Origin: Alphaproteobacteria bacterium
GTDB taxonomy: Bacteria > Pseudomonadota > Alphaproteobacteria > Caulobacterales > Hyphomonadaceae
Assembly: GCA_009909065.1 (NCBI GenBank)
Contig: JAAANZ010000062.1
Location: 1-38,831 of the forward strand
Length of the DNA stretch: 38,831 bases
Reading direction: 5' to 3'
In this document: positions 1 to 8,117 of the stretch, in pieces
Layout of the letters: every line of letters starts with the position of its first letter
How positions within the stretch are numbered: position 1 is the first letter of the stretch
Made by a program: the position numbers and the translations under genes
Notes under the pieces: generated by a model
The model's database searches: none
What the model was told of the DNA's origin: nothing
What the model saw: only the letters and a program-made list of their open reading frames with translations

Positions 1-276
1 GGCGGTCACGCCGTAACTGTAGTGGTTCAGTCTCTCGGAGGCGAGGATTGCGGGCGCGGTCGGGCCGTGGGCCGCCATATCGACGAGGCAGTCAATGGCG
101 GTTTGCAACATCGAGCCGCGCACGCCGCCATCCGTGTCGAGCGCGAACAGTCTCTCGAACTCCGGATGGGCTTGAAACAGGCGCGAATAAATGAGGGGCG
201 CCGGGTCTTCACAGGCCTTGCCGGCCCGTTCCAGCGTCTCCAGGATGATCGCCTCTCCTGACCGCTCGCGCGTCAC
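1..276 (-). CDS. Globin-like protein, N-terminal part (cut by window edge)
   Basis: This is an open frame of 92 codons read leftwards from a GTG at 276 and still open at base 1, so only the N-terminal part is visible. The translation contains ETLERAGKACEDPAPLIYSR, then a segment with HPEFERLF, a DTDGGVRGSML stretch and SERLNHYSYGV. This pattern (Pro-rich turn, RLF..HPE..LF, DGGVRG, and ER.NH.YGV) resembles small single-domain globins of alphaproteobacteria, in which the last His-containing segment would be near the haem pocket. Family assignment is from memory of the pattern, not from a search. No good Shine-Dalgarno precedes the GTG, and no ATG precedes the conserved region in frame. It lies downstream of petABC on the same strand, separated by a hairpin. 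Role (oxygen/NO binding or sensing) is inference. Confidence 0.6.
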   Translation of the reverse strand, partial: MTRERSGEAIILETLERAGKACEDPAPLIYSRLFQAHPEFERLFALDTDGGVRGSMLQTAIDCLVDMAAHGPTAPAILASERLNHYSYGVTA

Positions 277-303
277 GGCGTTACTGCCTGACGGTCCCGG
301 GAT

Positions 304-332
304 GGCCGTCCGCTCGCTTGCGAGGGACGGCC
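304..332 (-). terminator. Strong hairpin downstream of petC
   Basis: GGCCGTCC (304-311) pairs perfectly with GGACGGCC (325-332). The interior CTCGC/GCGAG arms pair around a TT loop with one unpaired G. It lies 25 bp past the petC stop and ahead of the globin-like gene. There is no T-run, so termination is inferred from position and stability. It could also be a 3'-end-stabilising structure. Confidence 0.5.
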
Positions 333-356
333 TGTCCGGACGCGATCATGCGCGGG

Positions 357-1256
357 TCAGTGGCTGACATTGCGCCAGATGCGCTTGTAGGAGAACCAGA
401 GCAGCCCGGCAAAGATCAGGAGATAGGCCATGACGGCAAGGCCAGCCGATTTGCGGTTGGTCTGCTTGGGCTCGCCGGCCCAGGCGAGGAACTGCGCCAC
501 ATCATAGGCCATCTGCTCCTTTGTCGCCTCGGTGCCATCCATATAGGTCACGCGCCCGTCCATGAGCTGCGGGGCCATGGCCAGGAAGCCTCCGGGCGGG
601 GCGTGGCGCGGATCGCCTTCCCAGGCCGGGATAGTATCGCCCTCCATATACGGATTGTAATACTGGCCAGGCGCCTGGGTCAGCGTGCCATGATAGTCTT
701 CGCGAAATTCGATCTCGCCATCGTCGCTGATCTCACCCGGGTCGGGATAGCCAAGCATGAGATCATAGATATAGTCCGCGCCGCCATGGCGGGCCTTGGT
801 GATCACAGACAGGTCCGGCGGCAGCGCGCCGCCATTTGCCGCTCGCGCCGCTGCGTCATTGGGATAGGGCGACTTGAACGGATCGGACGGACGCGCCGGG
901 CGATACTCGTAATCGCCCACATCATTCGGCTGGCTCGAGAGTATCTCGTCCTGCGCGGCGAAGGCCTTCACGAGCGGATTGTCATTCGCGTTCGGGTATT
1001 CGGGATCATAGAACGGCCCGCCCGGCTCGCCGAGATTGCGATAGTGCATAAGCTTCATGGAATGACAGGATGCGCAGACCTCGCGATAGACCTGGTAGCC
1101 GCGCTGGACGGACTCGTCTTCAAAGCGGCCGAACGGGCCTTCGAAGGGAAAGCCGCCCTCTGGACCATGCGGGTGCTTGGCCCCGCCGGCCGCACTGGCA
1201 CTGCCGGCAATGACAAGGCCGGCCAGTGCCGCAAGGATCAGTTTCGAACGTGTCAT
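357..1256 (-). CDS. petC: Cytochrome c1 of the bc1 complex
   Basis: This is the membrane-anchored c-type haem subunit of the cytochrome bc1 complex (ubiquinol:cytochrome c oxidoreductase), which passes electrons from the Rieske centre to soluble cytochrome c in the periplasm. The 299-residue product has an N-terminal signal peptide ending near SASAA, a haem-attachment CASCH motif (Cys61, Cys64, His65), the axial-methionine region GGFLAMAPQL (Met about 227), and one C-terminal transmembrane anchor near residues 270-290. The ATG at 1256 is preferred to the GTG at 1262 because AGGAG sits 5 nt before the ATG and overlaps the GTG. It starts 8 nt after petB, so translation is probably coupled. The length is ordinary for alphaproteobacteria. 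It is encoded separately, not fused to cytochrome b as in Bradyrhizobium fbcH. Confidence 0.96.
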   Translation of the reverse strand: MTRSKLILAALAGLVIAGSASAAGGAKHPHGPEGGFPFEGPFGRFEDESVQRGYQVYREVCASCHSMKLMHYRNLGEPGGPFYDPEYPNANDNPLVKAFAAQDEILSSQPNDVGDYEYRPARPSDPFKSPYPNDAAARAANGGALPPDLSVITKARHGGADYIYDLMLGYPDPGEISDDGEIEFREDYHGTLTQAPGQYYNPYMEGDTIPAWEGDPRHAPPGGFLAMAPQLMDGRVTYMDGTEATKEQMAYDVAQFLAWAGEPKQTNRKSAGLAVMAYLLIFAGLLWFSYKRIWRNVSH

Positions 1257-1264
1257 GATCACTC

Positions 1265-2716
1265 CTATTCGGCAGGCTGGGCAATCGGCGTGCCGGCCGA
1301 CGGCTCGCGCGCAAGCACGGATTTGTGGATCGAGTCGGGCTCCTCGTCCGGACGCTCACGCAGGCCGAGCAGCGGCAGGATGACGAGGAAATAGGCGAAA
1401 TAGTACAGGGTCAGGATCTGGCCGAGATGCAGGAAGGTAAAGGCCGGCGCCTTTTGCACCGCCATGGACGCCCCCGCCTCTTCGCCCAGTCCGTCACGGA
1501 AGGCGGCGGCCTCATCATAGACCTCGAAGGTCCGCGCGGCGGCAAGGCCGTTCTCGTCGCTGTATTCCACCACGAGCTTGTCGCTGCCCAGCGGAATGAT
1601 CGGATCATCCGGGTTGGAGGCGCCGACCCAGCCCAGCAGGAGACAGGCCGCCACGAAGCCGAAGAAGAACTGGCGCGCGACCGGGCGATAACGCATCGAC
1701 TTCACACGGCTGGTGTCGAGCCAGGGCACCACGAACAACACCGCAATGGCCGCGAACATGGCGATCACGCCGAGAAGCTTGGCGTCGATCGGACCAATAT
1801 CGAACGTGATGGCCCGCAGGATCGCGTAGAAGGGCAGCAGATACCATTCCGGAACGATATGGGCCGGCGTCACCAGCGGATCGGCCTCGACATAATTGTC
1901 GGCATGGCCGAGCACGTTCGGCATGTAGAAGACGAAGGCGGCGAAGATCAGCAGGAAGACCACGATCGCGAAACCGTCCTTGACCGTATAATACGGATGG
2001 AAGGGGACGGTGTCCTTGCGGGTGTCCTTCACCTCGACGCCGGTCGGATTGTTGTTGCCCGGCACGTGCAGCGCCCAGACATGAAGGATCACGACCCCGG
2101 CGATCACGAAAGGCAGCAGATAATGCAGCGAGAAGAAGCGCTGCAGCGTCGCATTACCGATGGACGGCCCGCCCAGAAGCCAGGTCTTGATGCCCTCGCC
2201 GACCAGCGGGATCGCCCCGAAAAGGTTCACGATCACGTTGGCCCCGTGCAGCGACATCTGCCCCCAGGGCAGCATGTAGCCGAGGAAGGCCGTGGCCACC
2301 ATCAGGAGGAAGATGATGCAGCCGAGGATCCAGAGCACCTCGCGCGGCGCCTTGTAGGACCCGTAATAAAGACCGCGGAACATGTGGACATAGACCGCGA
2401 GGAAGAAGAAGGATGCGCCATTGGCGTGCACATAACGCAACAGCCAGCCATACGGCACGTCCCGCATGATGCGTTCGACCGAGGCAAAGGCGTGATCGAC
2501 ATCGGCGGTGTAATGCATGGCCAGCACGATGCCGGTGACGATCTGGATCACCAGGAAAATCGACAGGATCCCGCCGAACGTGTACCAGTAATTGAGGTTC
2601 TTGGGCGTCGGGAAGTCGACGAAACTGTCATGGACCAGACGCGGCAGGGGAAGGCGCGTATCCAGCCATTTCTCGAAGCCGGTCTTCGGCTCATATGTGG
2701 ATTCATGTCCGCTCAT
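1265..2716 (-). CDS. petB: Cytochrome b of the bc1 complex
   Basis: This is the integral membrane di-haem subunit that forms the quinol-oxidising and quinone-reducing sites of the bc1 complex. The 483-residue product has eight predicted transmembrane helices, haem-ligand histidines at 97/111 and 198/212, and the Qo-site PEWY motif at 289-292. It is longer than usual. Between the helix ending in LGWVGA (about 366) and the last helix (from about 430), where relatives have a short loop, there is an extra hydrophilic, acidic stretch of about 45 residues (from [13 protein letters not shown] to about [10 protein letters not shown]). The topology puts this on the periplasmic side. The ATG follows an AAGGAGG about a dozen bases upstream. 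It is the middle gene of petA-petB-petC. Confidence 0.97.
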   Translation of the reverse strand: MSGHESTYEPKTGFEKWLDTRLPLPRLVHDSFVDFPTPKNLNYWYTFGGILSIFLVIQIVTGIVLAMHYTADVDHAFASVERIMRDVPYGWLLRYVHANGASFFFLAVYVHMFRGLYYGSYKAPREVLWILGCIIFLLMVATAFLGYMLPWGQMSLHGANVIVNLFGAIPLVGEGIKTWLLGGPSIGNATLQRFFSLHYLLPFVIAGVVILHVWALHVPGNNNPTGVEVKDTRKDTVPFHPYYTVKDGFAIVVFLLIFAAFVFYMPNVLGHADNYVEADPLVTPAHIVPEWYLLPFYAILRAITFDIGPIDAKLLGVIAMFAAIAVLFVVPWLDTSRVKSMRYRPVARQFFFGFVAACLLLGWVGASNPDDPIIPLGSDKLVVEYSDENGLAAARTFEVYDEAAAFRDGLGEEAGASMAVQKAPAFTFLHLGQILTLYYFAYFLVILPLLGLRERPDEEPDSIHKSVLAREPSAGTPIAQPAE

Positions 2717-2734
2717 GGCTCGCTTCCGCCTCCT

Positions 2735-3307
2735 TTAGAGTGAAATATTGATGACCGTGTCCGACACGTAACGGTAGTCGGGGACTGGTAGATTAGACGG
2801 GGCCGGCCCCTTTCGTATGCGACCGGACGTATCATAGTGCGAGCCATGGCAGGCGCAGTACCAGCCGCCATAATCGCCGACATTGCCCTGAGCCGGCCCG
2901 ACAGGCACGCAACCGAGATGCGTGCAGACCCCGGAGGTAACCAGGATCGCGGGATTGTAGGCGCCATCGGGCGTGGGCACGAGACGCTCTTCGTCGGTCT
3001 GCGGATCACGCAGCGATTGCGTGTTTGCATTGCGCGCGGACGCGATCTCGGCCTGGGTGCGGTGGCGGATGAAAAAGGGCTGCCCGCCGATCAGAACGCG
3101 GATCTCACCGCCCTCGGGGACCTTGGAAATGTCCACATCGAGGCTCGAGGCCGCCTTGGTGTCGGCGGCCGGGTTCATCTGGTCGATCAGTGGCCAGGCT
3201 ATCACGGCCACACCTCCGGCCGCCGCCATGCCGGTCACGATATGGATGAAATTGCGGCGATCTTCATCGATGTCATCATGCGCATCGGTCACGGGCGTGT
3301 CAGTCAC
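2735..3307 (-). CDS. petA: Rieske iron-sulfur subunit of the bc1 complex
   Basis: This is the 190-residue Rieske protein carrying the [2Fe-2S] cluster that accepts the first electron from quinol at the Qo site. The cluster boxes are CTHLGC (Cys128 and His130 as ligands, Cys133 in the disulfide) and CACHGSHYD (Cys151 and His154 as ligands, Cys153 in the disulfide). The N-terminus has a twin-arginine signal-anchor (DRRNF followed by a hydrophobic segment to about residue 40), as expected for Tat-exported Rieske proteins. The start is a GTG at 3307 with GAGGGAT just upstream. The next in-frame GTG would remove little of the acidic leader, so a few residues are uncertain. First gene of petABC, 18 bp ahead of petB. 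Confidence 0.96.
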   Translation of the reverse strand: MTDTPVTDAHDDIDEDRRNFIHIVTGMAAAGGVAVIAWPLIDQMNPAADTKAASSLDVDISKVPEGGEIRVLIGGQPFFIRHRTQAEIASARNANTQSLRDPQTDEERLVPTPDGAYNPAILVTSGVCTHLGCVPVGPAQGNVGDYGGWYCACHGSHYDTSGRIRKGPAPSNLPVPDYRYVSDTVINISL

Positions 3308-3524
3308 GGCTTTATCCCTCGTGCCTTTTCAAGTCTGCCAATTCATTACACGACGCGTGAGGCGACGTATTGCGGCTGAACGCCGCAAAGCCGCCCCGCT
3401 CGCCAGGTTAAGCTCCGGCGTTAGCTTGCAACGCCAGGTCTGACAAGCGGACCCTTTCGCGCACCCCCCCCGGCGGCCTAGAACTCGCCTGACTCATGTC
3501 AGGCCCATTGGAGACGACACACAG
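3308..3524. promoter_or_regulatory. Divergent petABC / hemF control region
   Basis: These 217 bases hold no gene and must carry the promoters for petABC (leftward) and hemF (rightward). On the minus strand a TTGTCA (3446-3441) and a GCTAAC (3425-3420) could be -35 and -10 boxes for petABC, leaving a leader of about 105 nt. Within that leader TTGCGGC (3370-3376) and GCCGCAA (3382-3388) form a perfect 7-bp hairpin with a 5-nt loop. CTGAC/GTCAG (3489-3502) is a small inverted repeat just before the hemF ribosome site. I do not see a clear FNR box (TTGAT-N4-ATCAA). The promoter boxes are tentative. Confidence 0.35.
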
Positions 3525-4427
3525 ATGGACACACCGGCCCCCTTCGAAGAGACAACCCCCGATGCGCGCAAGGCCCGGGCCAAAGCCTGGTTCGCCGCCT
3601 TGCAGGACGATATCATTTCGCGTTTCGAAACGCTCGAGGACGAGGCCGGTGCGCCGCTCTATCACGGGCCCGCGGGCCGGTTCGAGCGCACCGACTGGCG
3701 CCGCGGCGACGGATCGGAGGATCTTGGCGGCGGTACCATGGCGATCATGAAAGGCCGGTTCTTCGAAAAGGTCGGCGTGCATGTTTCCGAAGTCTATGGC
3801 GATTTCTCGGAGGCTTTCAGGGCGCAAATCCCCGGGGCCGAGGACAGTGGCGGGCGCTTCTGGGCGTCGGGGATATCGCTGATCGCGCACATGGCCAGTC
3901 CGCGCGTGCCGGCCGTCCACTTGAACACGCGCATGCTCGTCACCTCGCAGAGCTGGTTCGGTGGCGGCGCCGACCTCACCCCGCTGCTGGATTTCCAGCG
4001 CCGGCCGGATTATCCCGATTCGGCTGACTTCCATGCCGCGATGGAACGCGCCTGCAAGGGCCATAAGCCGGCCGACTATGAAACCTTCCGCCGACAGTGC
4101 GACGATTATTTTTACCTGCCTCACCGCGATGAGCCGCGCGGGACCGGCGGAATTTTCTATGACCGGCTGAATTCCGGCGACTGGGAGGCCGATTTCGCCT
4201 TCACCCGGTCGGTCGGCGAGGTGTTTGCCGACATCTATCCGAAGATCGCCCGACGGCGCATGATGGAGGCCTGGAGCGCGGGAGAGCGCGAGGAGCAGCT
4301 TGTCCGGCGCGGACGCTATGTCGAGTTCAACCTGCTCTATGACCGCGGGACGACATTCGGCCTGAAGACCGGCGGAAACGTGAACTCGATCCTGTCCTCG
4401 ATGCCGCCCGTGGTGAAATGGCCATAG
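3525..4427 (+). CDS. hemF: Oxygen-dependent coproporphyrinogen-III oxidase
   Basis: HemF converts coproporphyrinogen III to protoporphyrinogen IX using O2 in the cytoplasm, a late step of haem synthesis. The 300-residue product matches the family's usual length and shows its conserved blocks: [18 protein letters not shown] near residue 70, [37 protein letters not shown] and the C-terminal [30 protein letters not shown]. An ATG with GGAG upstream opens the frame. It is transcribed away from petABC, so haem synthesis and the haem-rich bc1 complex share one intergenic control region. The next gene on the right is convergent. Confidence 0.97.
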   Translation: MDTPAPFEETTPDARKARAKAWFAALQDDIISRFETLEDEAGAPLYHGPAGRFERTDWRRGDGSEDLGGGTMAIMKGRFFEKVGVHVSEVYGDFSEAFRAQIPGAEDSGGRFWASGISLIAHMASPRVPAVHLNTRMLVTSQSWFGGGADLTPLLDFQRRPDYPDSADFHAAMERACKGHKPADYETFRRQCDDYFYLPHRDEPRGTGGIFYDRLNSGDWEADFAFTRSVGEVFADIYPKIARRRMMEAWSAGEREEQLVRRGRYVEFNLLYDRGTTFGLKTGGNVNSILSSMPPVVKWP

Positions 4428-4449
4428 CCGGACACGATGCCAGCTGCGG

Positions 4450-4849
4450 TCACGTCGGGCGGCAGGATTGGCGGAGCCAGTCGGCAAAGGCCGCTTCGCT
4501 CATTTCCGAAGCGGCGAGCGCCCGCATCTTCAGGGTCGCTTCGGCCTCGGACGCCCTCAACTCAATCCCGTTTATGGCAAGGAACGTGGCGCAGGAACGT
4601 CGCGCAGGCGAGAAACGCCGCACGCTTTTTCCCATCGAAGAAGGGATGATTCCTGACGATTGCGAAAGCATAGGATGCGGCGCAGGCATACACGTCGGCA
4701 TCCTCATAATAAGCCTTGATCCCGGGAGCCTGTAGCGCACTTTCCAAGAGGCCACGGTCGCGGACGCCATCAAGCCCCCCATGCTCGGCCAGTCCTTCTT
4801 CGTGGAGGATGAAAAGCAACTCCAGTCGCAGCCAGTGGAATTCGGTCAC
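4450..4849 (-). pseudogene. doc: Broken Doc (Fic-fold) toxin gene
   Basis: Reading left from a GTG at 4849 gives a death-on-curing type toxin: FHWLRLELLFILHEEGLAEH, then GLDGVRDRGLLESAL and NHPFFDGKKRAAFLACATFL, after which this frame ends at 4562. The rest of the protein (CATFLAINGIELRASEAEAT, then a segment to WLRQSCRPT, stop at 4450) continues in the next frame. The break is a 13-bp tandem duplication at 4581-4606. Removing one copy restores a 128-residue protein of normal Doc length. The active motif reads HPFFDGKKR where relatives usually have GNKR, so the conserved Asn is also changed. Doc toxins phosphorylate EF-Tu. The GTG overlaps the stop of the upstream antitoxin remnant (GTGA). 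A sequencing error is unlikely given the additional lesions in the antitoxin. Confidence 0.85.
4581..4606. repeat. 13-bp tandem duplication inside doc
   Basis: GGAACGTGGCGCA (4581-4593) is followed directly by GGAACGTCGCGCA (4594-4606), differing at one base. Because 13 is not a multiple of three, the duplication shifts the doc frame. The encoded CATFL appears once in each frame, at the junction. The single mismatch suggests the duplication is old enough to have diverged. Confidence 0.9.
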
Positions 4850-5071
4850 TTGGCGAGTTCTTGCAATGTGTTGCGATACCGGCGAGCAATTGTGCGCCCA
4901 GCTTCAACCTGTTCAGCAACCTATGAATCGTAAAGATCGAGCTTGAGCCCGGTTGGGGTCTGACTGAGGATCAAACGGTCACCTTCCTGGATATGATGCC
5001 TCGCCAGCTCCTCAGCGGCGGAGCATCACACCCAGGGAGCTGCCGACTTTTCTGACTTTCAGTTCGCTCAT
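4846..5071 (-). pseudogene. Broken AbrB/MazE-type antitoxin gene
   Basis: An ATG at 5071, with GGAGG 5 nt upstream, starts MSELKVRKVGSSLGVMLRR and then meets a stop. The frame next to it continues EELARHHIQEGDRLILSQ, then TPTGLKLDLYDS, an in-frame TAG (4923-4921), and finally VAEQVEAGRTIARRYRNTLQ with a terminal ELAK and TGA at 4848-4846. Together these match the SpoVT/AbrB-fold antitoxins that partner Doc toxins (a VRK.G.SLGV...EGDRL swapped-hairpin domain, then a C-terminal RRYRN.L.ELAK tail). The gene has a one-base-type frameshift near codon 19 and an amber codon. Its terminal TGA overlaps the toxin GTG, the usual coupled arrangement. Local base composition is visibly lower in GC than the flanks, consistent with an acquired module. 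Confidence 0.82.
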
Positions 5072-5149
5072 CACGGCCTCCAGTTGCAACGCGGGTTAAT
5101 ACACAAAGCCTTGTCGACCCCGAATCGCGAAGCTGGTATGGAGGACCGG

Positions 5150-5644
5150 ATGACCGTCACCGACACCGCTCCCCGCCTATCGGTTCTGACCTATCTGTTG
5201 ATCCTTCTCGCGGTGGTCTGCGCGGCCGCACTGGGCGCCGTCGTATCCGGTGGCTCCCAGGATACATGGTATGCCGCCCTGGACAAGCCGCGCGGCACGC
5301 CGCCGGACATCGCCTTTGCGATTGTCTGGCCCGCCCTGTTCGCGCTTATGGCGATCGGCGCCAGCCTCGTGGCGCATGCCGCGGGCAGCTGGTCGCGCGC
5401 CTCGGGCTCGCTCGGCCTGTTTTTCGCCCAGCTCATCCCGAACATCGGCTGGTCATGGCTGTTCTTCGGGTTCCGGATGCCGGAAGTTTCGCTGATCGTT
5501 CTGGTCGCACTCTGGATCATGATCCTCGCCATGATCCTCGCCTTCTGGCGTCATTCGAAACTCGGCGCGGCGCTCCAGTTTCCCTACCTCCTCTGGGTGA
5601 GCTTCGCGGGATATTTGAACAGCGGAATCATCTGGCTGAACTGA
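5150..5644 (+). CDS. tspO: TspO/MBR family tryptophan-rich sensory protein
   Basis: TspO is a five-helix inner- or outer-membrane protein that binds tetrapyrroles and, in Rhodobacter, modulates pigment gene expression. The 164-residue product has five hydrophobic segments and typical signatures: a WYAALDKP..PP segment near residue 40, a WP..F.LMAIGASL helix, SLGLFFAQLIPNIGWSWLFF, and a Trp-rich C-terminal LQFPYLLWVSFAGYLNSGIIWLN. The start at 5150 is chosen because GGAGG lies 5 nt upstream. An ATG at 5138 and one at 5084 would add residues unlike the family. It sits near hemF and petABC, which fits a tetrapyrrole-related role (inference). A 78-bp gap separates it from the divergent antitoxin remnant. 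Confidence 0.9.
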   Translation: MTVTDTAPRLSVLTYLLILLAVVCAAALGAVVSGGSQDTWYAALDKPRGTPPDIAFAIVWPALFALMAIGASLVAHAAGSWSRASGSLGLFFAQLIPNIGWSWLFFGFRMPEVSLIVLVALWIMILAMILAFWRHSKLGAALQFPYLLWVSFAGYLNSGIIWLN

Positions 5645-5761
5645 CCCGGCCGCGCCGCGAAATGACGTCCATCCCTCCTTCCCCAGCGTGACACCTTTCC
5701 GTTCGCGTCAACCGCGCTAAACTCTCGCCAGATCCAAAGAAACGACGGGAGCGGAACGGGC

Positions 5762-6877
5762 ATGAATTTCGATTTTTCCGAGGACCAGAAATTCCTGCGC
5801 AGCGAGGCGCGCAAATTCCTCGAGGCCCAGTGCACATCCCAGCACGTGCGTGAAGTGCTCGACGACGAGGCCAGGAGCCATCATGAGGGCGTCTGGAACA
5901 AGATTGTCGAAATGGGCTGGCTCGGCACGGCGATCCCGGAAGAACACGGCGGGCTTGGCCTCGGCATGCTCGAGCTTTGCGTCATCGCCGAGGAGATGGG
6001 CCGGACGCTGGCGCCGGTGCCGTTCTCCTCGAGCGTCTATCTCTTTGCCGAGGCCCTGAAACTGGCCGGGTCCGACGCGCAGAAATCGACCCTGCTGGCG
6101 AAGGTCGCGTCCGGCGAGGTGATCGGCTGCCTGGCCCTGTCCGAAGGCCCGGGCGAGCCCGACCCGGCAAAACTCTCCGTGACATTTGATGGCGCCACCC
6201 TCTCGGGTACGAAGCTGCCCGTCACCGATGGCGATATCGCCACTCACGCGGTTGTCCTCGCGAAGGAAGGCACCGGCGCGAGCCTCGTCCTTGTCGATCT
6301 CGGCCAGGACAGTGTCACGCGCCAGCCCGTCAAGACACTCGAGCCCACGCGCAGCCATGCCGAGATCCGGTTCGACGGCGCGAAAGCCGAACGCCTTGGC
6401 AACGCCGGTGACGGGGCGCGCCTGCTCGAGGAGGTGCTCGACCGCGCTGCTGTCCTGTTCGCCTTCGAACAGCTGGGCGGCGCCTCGCGCGCCCAGGAAA
6501 TGGCCACGGATTATGCCAAGGAACGCCATGCTTTCGGTCGCCCGATCGGCGGCAACCAGGCGATCAAGCACAAGCTCGCCGAAATGTACGTCAAGAACGA
6601 GGTGGCCCGCTCAAACTGCTATTACGGCGCCTGGGCGGTCTCGACCGACGCCGCCGAGCTACCGGAAGCCGCCGCGGCCGCGCGCATCGCTTCCAGTGAG
6701 GCCTTCTGGTTCGCCTCCAAGGAGAACATCCAGACCCATGGCGGGATGGGCTTCACCTGGGAGGTCGATTGCCACCTGTTCTATCGCCGCGCCAAGCTGC
6801 TCGCCGTCCAGATCGGTTCGCCGAAGCACTGGAAAGAGAAACTCGTGCGCGCGCTGGAAATGAAGAATGCAGCCTGA
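5762..6877 (+). CDS. Acyl-CoA dehydrogenase family protein (subunit-like, no GGT motif)
   Basis: This is a 371-residue flavoprotein of the acyl-CoA dehydrogenase fold, which oxidises acyl-CoA at the alpha-beta bond. The N-terminal helical domain has MNFDFSEDQKFLRSEARKFL and GWLGTAIPEEHGGLGLG. The middle beta domain is less conserved (EGPGEPDP in place of the usual FAD-contacting T.P.AGSD). The C-terminal domain has YAKERHAFGRPIGGNQAIKH and IQTHGGMGFTWEVDCHLFYR. I do not see the GGT/EGT loop motif near the C-terminus that usually neighbours the catalytic or FAD-contacting residues. The next gene, 12 bp downstream, is a second family member with that motif, so the two may form a hetero-oligomer as described for ChsE-type enzymes (inference). 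Substrate unknown. Confidence 0.88.
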   Translation: MNFDFSEDQKFLRSEARKFLEAQCTSQHVREVLDDEARSHHEGVWNKIVEMGWLGTAIPEEHGGLGLGMLELCVIAEEMGRTLAPVPFSSSVYLFAEALKLAGSDAQKSTLLAKVASGEVIGCLALSEGPGEPDPAKLSVTFDGATLSGTKLPVTDGDIATHAVVLAKEGTGASLVLVDLGQDSVTRQPVKTLEPTRSHAEIRFDGAKAERLGNAGDGARLLEEVLDRAAVLFAFEQLGGASRAQEMATDYAKERHAFGRPIGGNQAIKHKLAEMYVKNEVARSNCYYGAWAVSTDAAELPEAAAAARIASSEAFWFASKENIQTHGGMGFTWEVDCHLFYRRAKLLAVQIGSPKHWKEKLVRALEMKNAA

Positions 6878-6889
6878 AGGAGACGCAAA

Positions 6890-8092
6890 ATGGACTTCAA
6901 TGACACCCCTGAAGAAGCCGAATTCCGGGCCGAGGCCCGCGCTTTCCTGGAAAAGCATCTCGAACCAAAGACGTCGAGCGGCGTGCGCCGCGAGCGCGGA
7001 GAGGATTTTCTCAGGCGCGCCAAGGACTGGCAGGCGCTGAAGGCGGACAACAAGTTCGCCCAGATCACCTGGCCGAAAGAATGGGGCGGGCGCGGCGGCA
7101 CCGCCATGCAAAATGTCATCTGGGGGCAGGAAGAAGCCAAATTCGACGCGCCCACCGGCCCGTTCGCTATCGGCCTTGGCATGTGCATCCCGACCGTGAT
7201 CGCCTTCGGCTCCGATGAACACAAGCAGCGCTATGTGAAGAAGGCTCTGCGCGGCGAGGAAATCTGGTGCCAGCTCTTTTCCGAGCCGGCCGCCGGTTCG
7301 GACGTCGCAGGCGTCAAGACCCGCGCGGTCAAGGATGGCGATGAGTGGGTGATCAACGGCCAGAAAGTCTGGACGTCGGGCGCCCATTATTCCGATTACG
7401 GGATCCTGCTCACCCGCACCGATCCCAAGGCGCCCAAACACAAGGGCCTGACCATGTTCATCGTGGACATGAAGCAGGCCGGCGTCGAGGCCCGCCCGAT
7501 CCATCAGGCTTCCGGCGGCCGGGAGTTCAACGAAGTCTATTTCAGTGATGTGCGCATTCCCGACAGCGACCGGCTGGGCGAAGTTGGCCAGGGCTGGAAA
7601 GTCGCCATTGTCACGCTGATGAACGAGCGTCTGGCCGTTGGCGGCTCACCGGGCCCCGACTGGTCGGAAATCATGGACTATGCCCGCGAGGCCGGCACCC
7701 TTTCCGACAGCGATTTCCGCCAGACCCTCGCGGACTGGTATATCGCCGCACAGGGCTACAAGCTGACCAAGTTCCGCACGCAGACGGCGCTTTCGCGCGG
7801 CGAGACGCCCGGCCCGGAGAATTCCATCGGCAAGATCATCACCGCTAACCAGCTTCAGGATATCTGCAACTCGGCGATCGAGATGCAGGGCCATTACGGC
7901 CTGATGACCGATGAGGAGCGCATGCCCGCCGACGGCCTGTTCCAGCAGAGCTTCATGTGGGCGCCGGGGCTTCGTATCGCCGGGGGCACTGATGAGATCC
8001 TGAAGAACATCATCGCCGAACGCGTCCTGGAACTGCCCCAGGATGTGCGCGTCGACAAGGACGTGCCGTTCGACGAGCTGAAACAGGGTTAG
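6890..8092 (+). CDS. Acyl-CoA dehydrogenase family protein (with GGTDE motif)
   Basis: This is a 400-residue acyl-CoA dehydrogenase. MDFNDTPEEAEFRAEARAFL starts the helical domain. Next come TWPKEWGGRGG, the FAD/substrate strand QLFSEPAAGSDVAGVKTRA, the WVINGQKVWTSGAHYSDYG beta domain, MNERLAVGG, and the C-terminal LRIAGGTDEILKNIIAERVL. These are typical of the long-chain or branched substrate group used in beta-oxidation-like pathways. An AAGGAG-type site lies just before the ATG. It is co-transcribed with the preceding dehydrogenase and the pair ends at a strong terminator hairpin. The specific acyl-CoA substrate cannot be read from the sequence, and no adjacent thiolase or hydratase narrows it. 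Confidence 0.93.
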   Translation: MDFNDTPEEAEFRAEARAFLEKHLEPKTSSGVRRERGEDFLRRAKDWQALKADNKFAQITWPKEWGGRGGTAMQNVIWGQEEAKFDAPTGPFAIGLGMCIPTVIAFGSDEHKQRYVKKALRGEEIWCQLFSEPAAGSDVAGVKTRAVKDGDEWVINGQKVWTSGAHYSDYGILLTRTDPKAPKHKGLTMFIVDMKQAGVEARPIHQASGGREFNEVYFSDVRIPDSDRLGEVGQGWKVAIVTLMNERLAVGGSPGPDWSEIMDYAREAGTLSDSDFRQTLADWYIAAQGYKLTKFRTQTALSRGETPGPENSIGKIITANQLQDICNSAIEMQGHYGLMTDEERMPADGLFQQSFMWAPGLRIAGGTDEILKNIIAERVLELPQDVRVDKDVPFDELKQG

Positions 8093-8117
8093 GGCCCGGT
8101 CGAAGCCGGAAACAGGA

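Noticed and set aside
1325-2743. Long open frame of 472 codons antisense to petB
   Set aside because: It mirrors the cytochrome b gene, is full of His/Asp/Arg from antisense codons, and has no family features. It is a product of high GC in the third codon position.
3489-3502. CTGAC-TCAT-GTCAG as an FNR or similar operator upstream of hemF
   Set aside because: It does not match the FNR consensus and a 5-bp repeat is easily found by chance; kept only as a remark.
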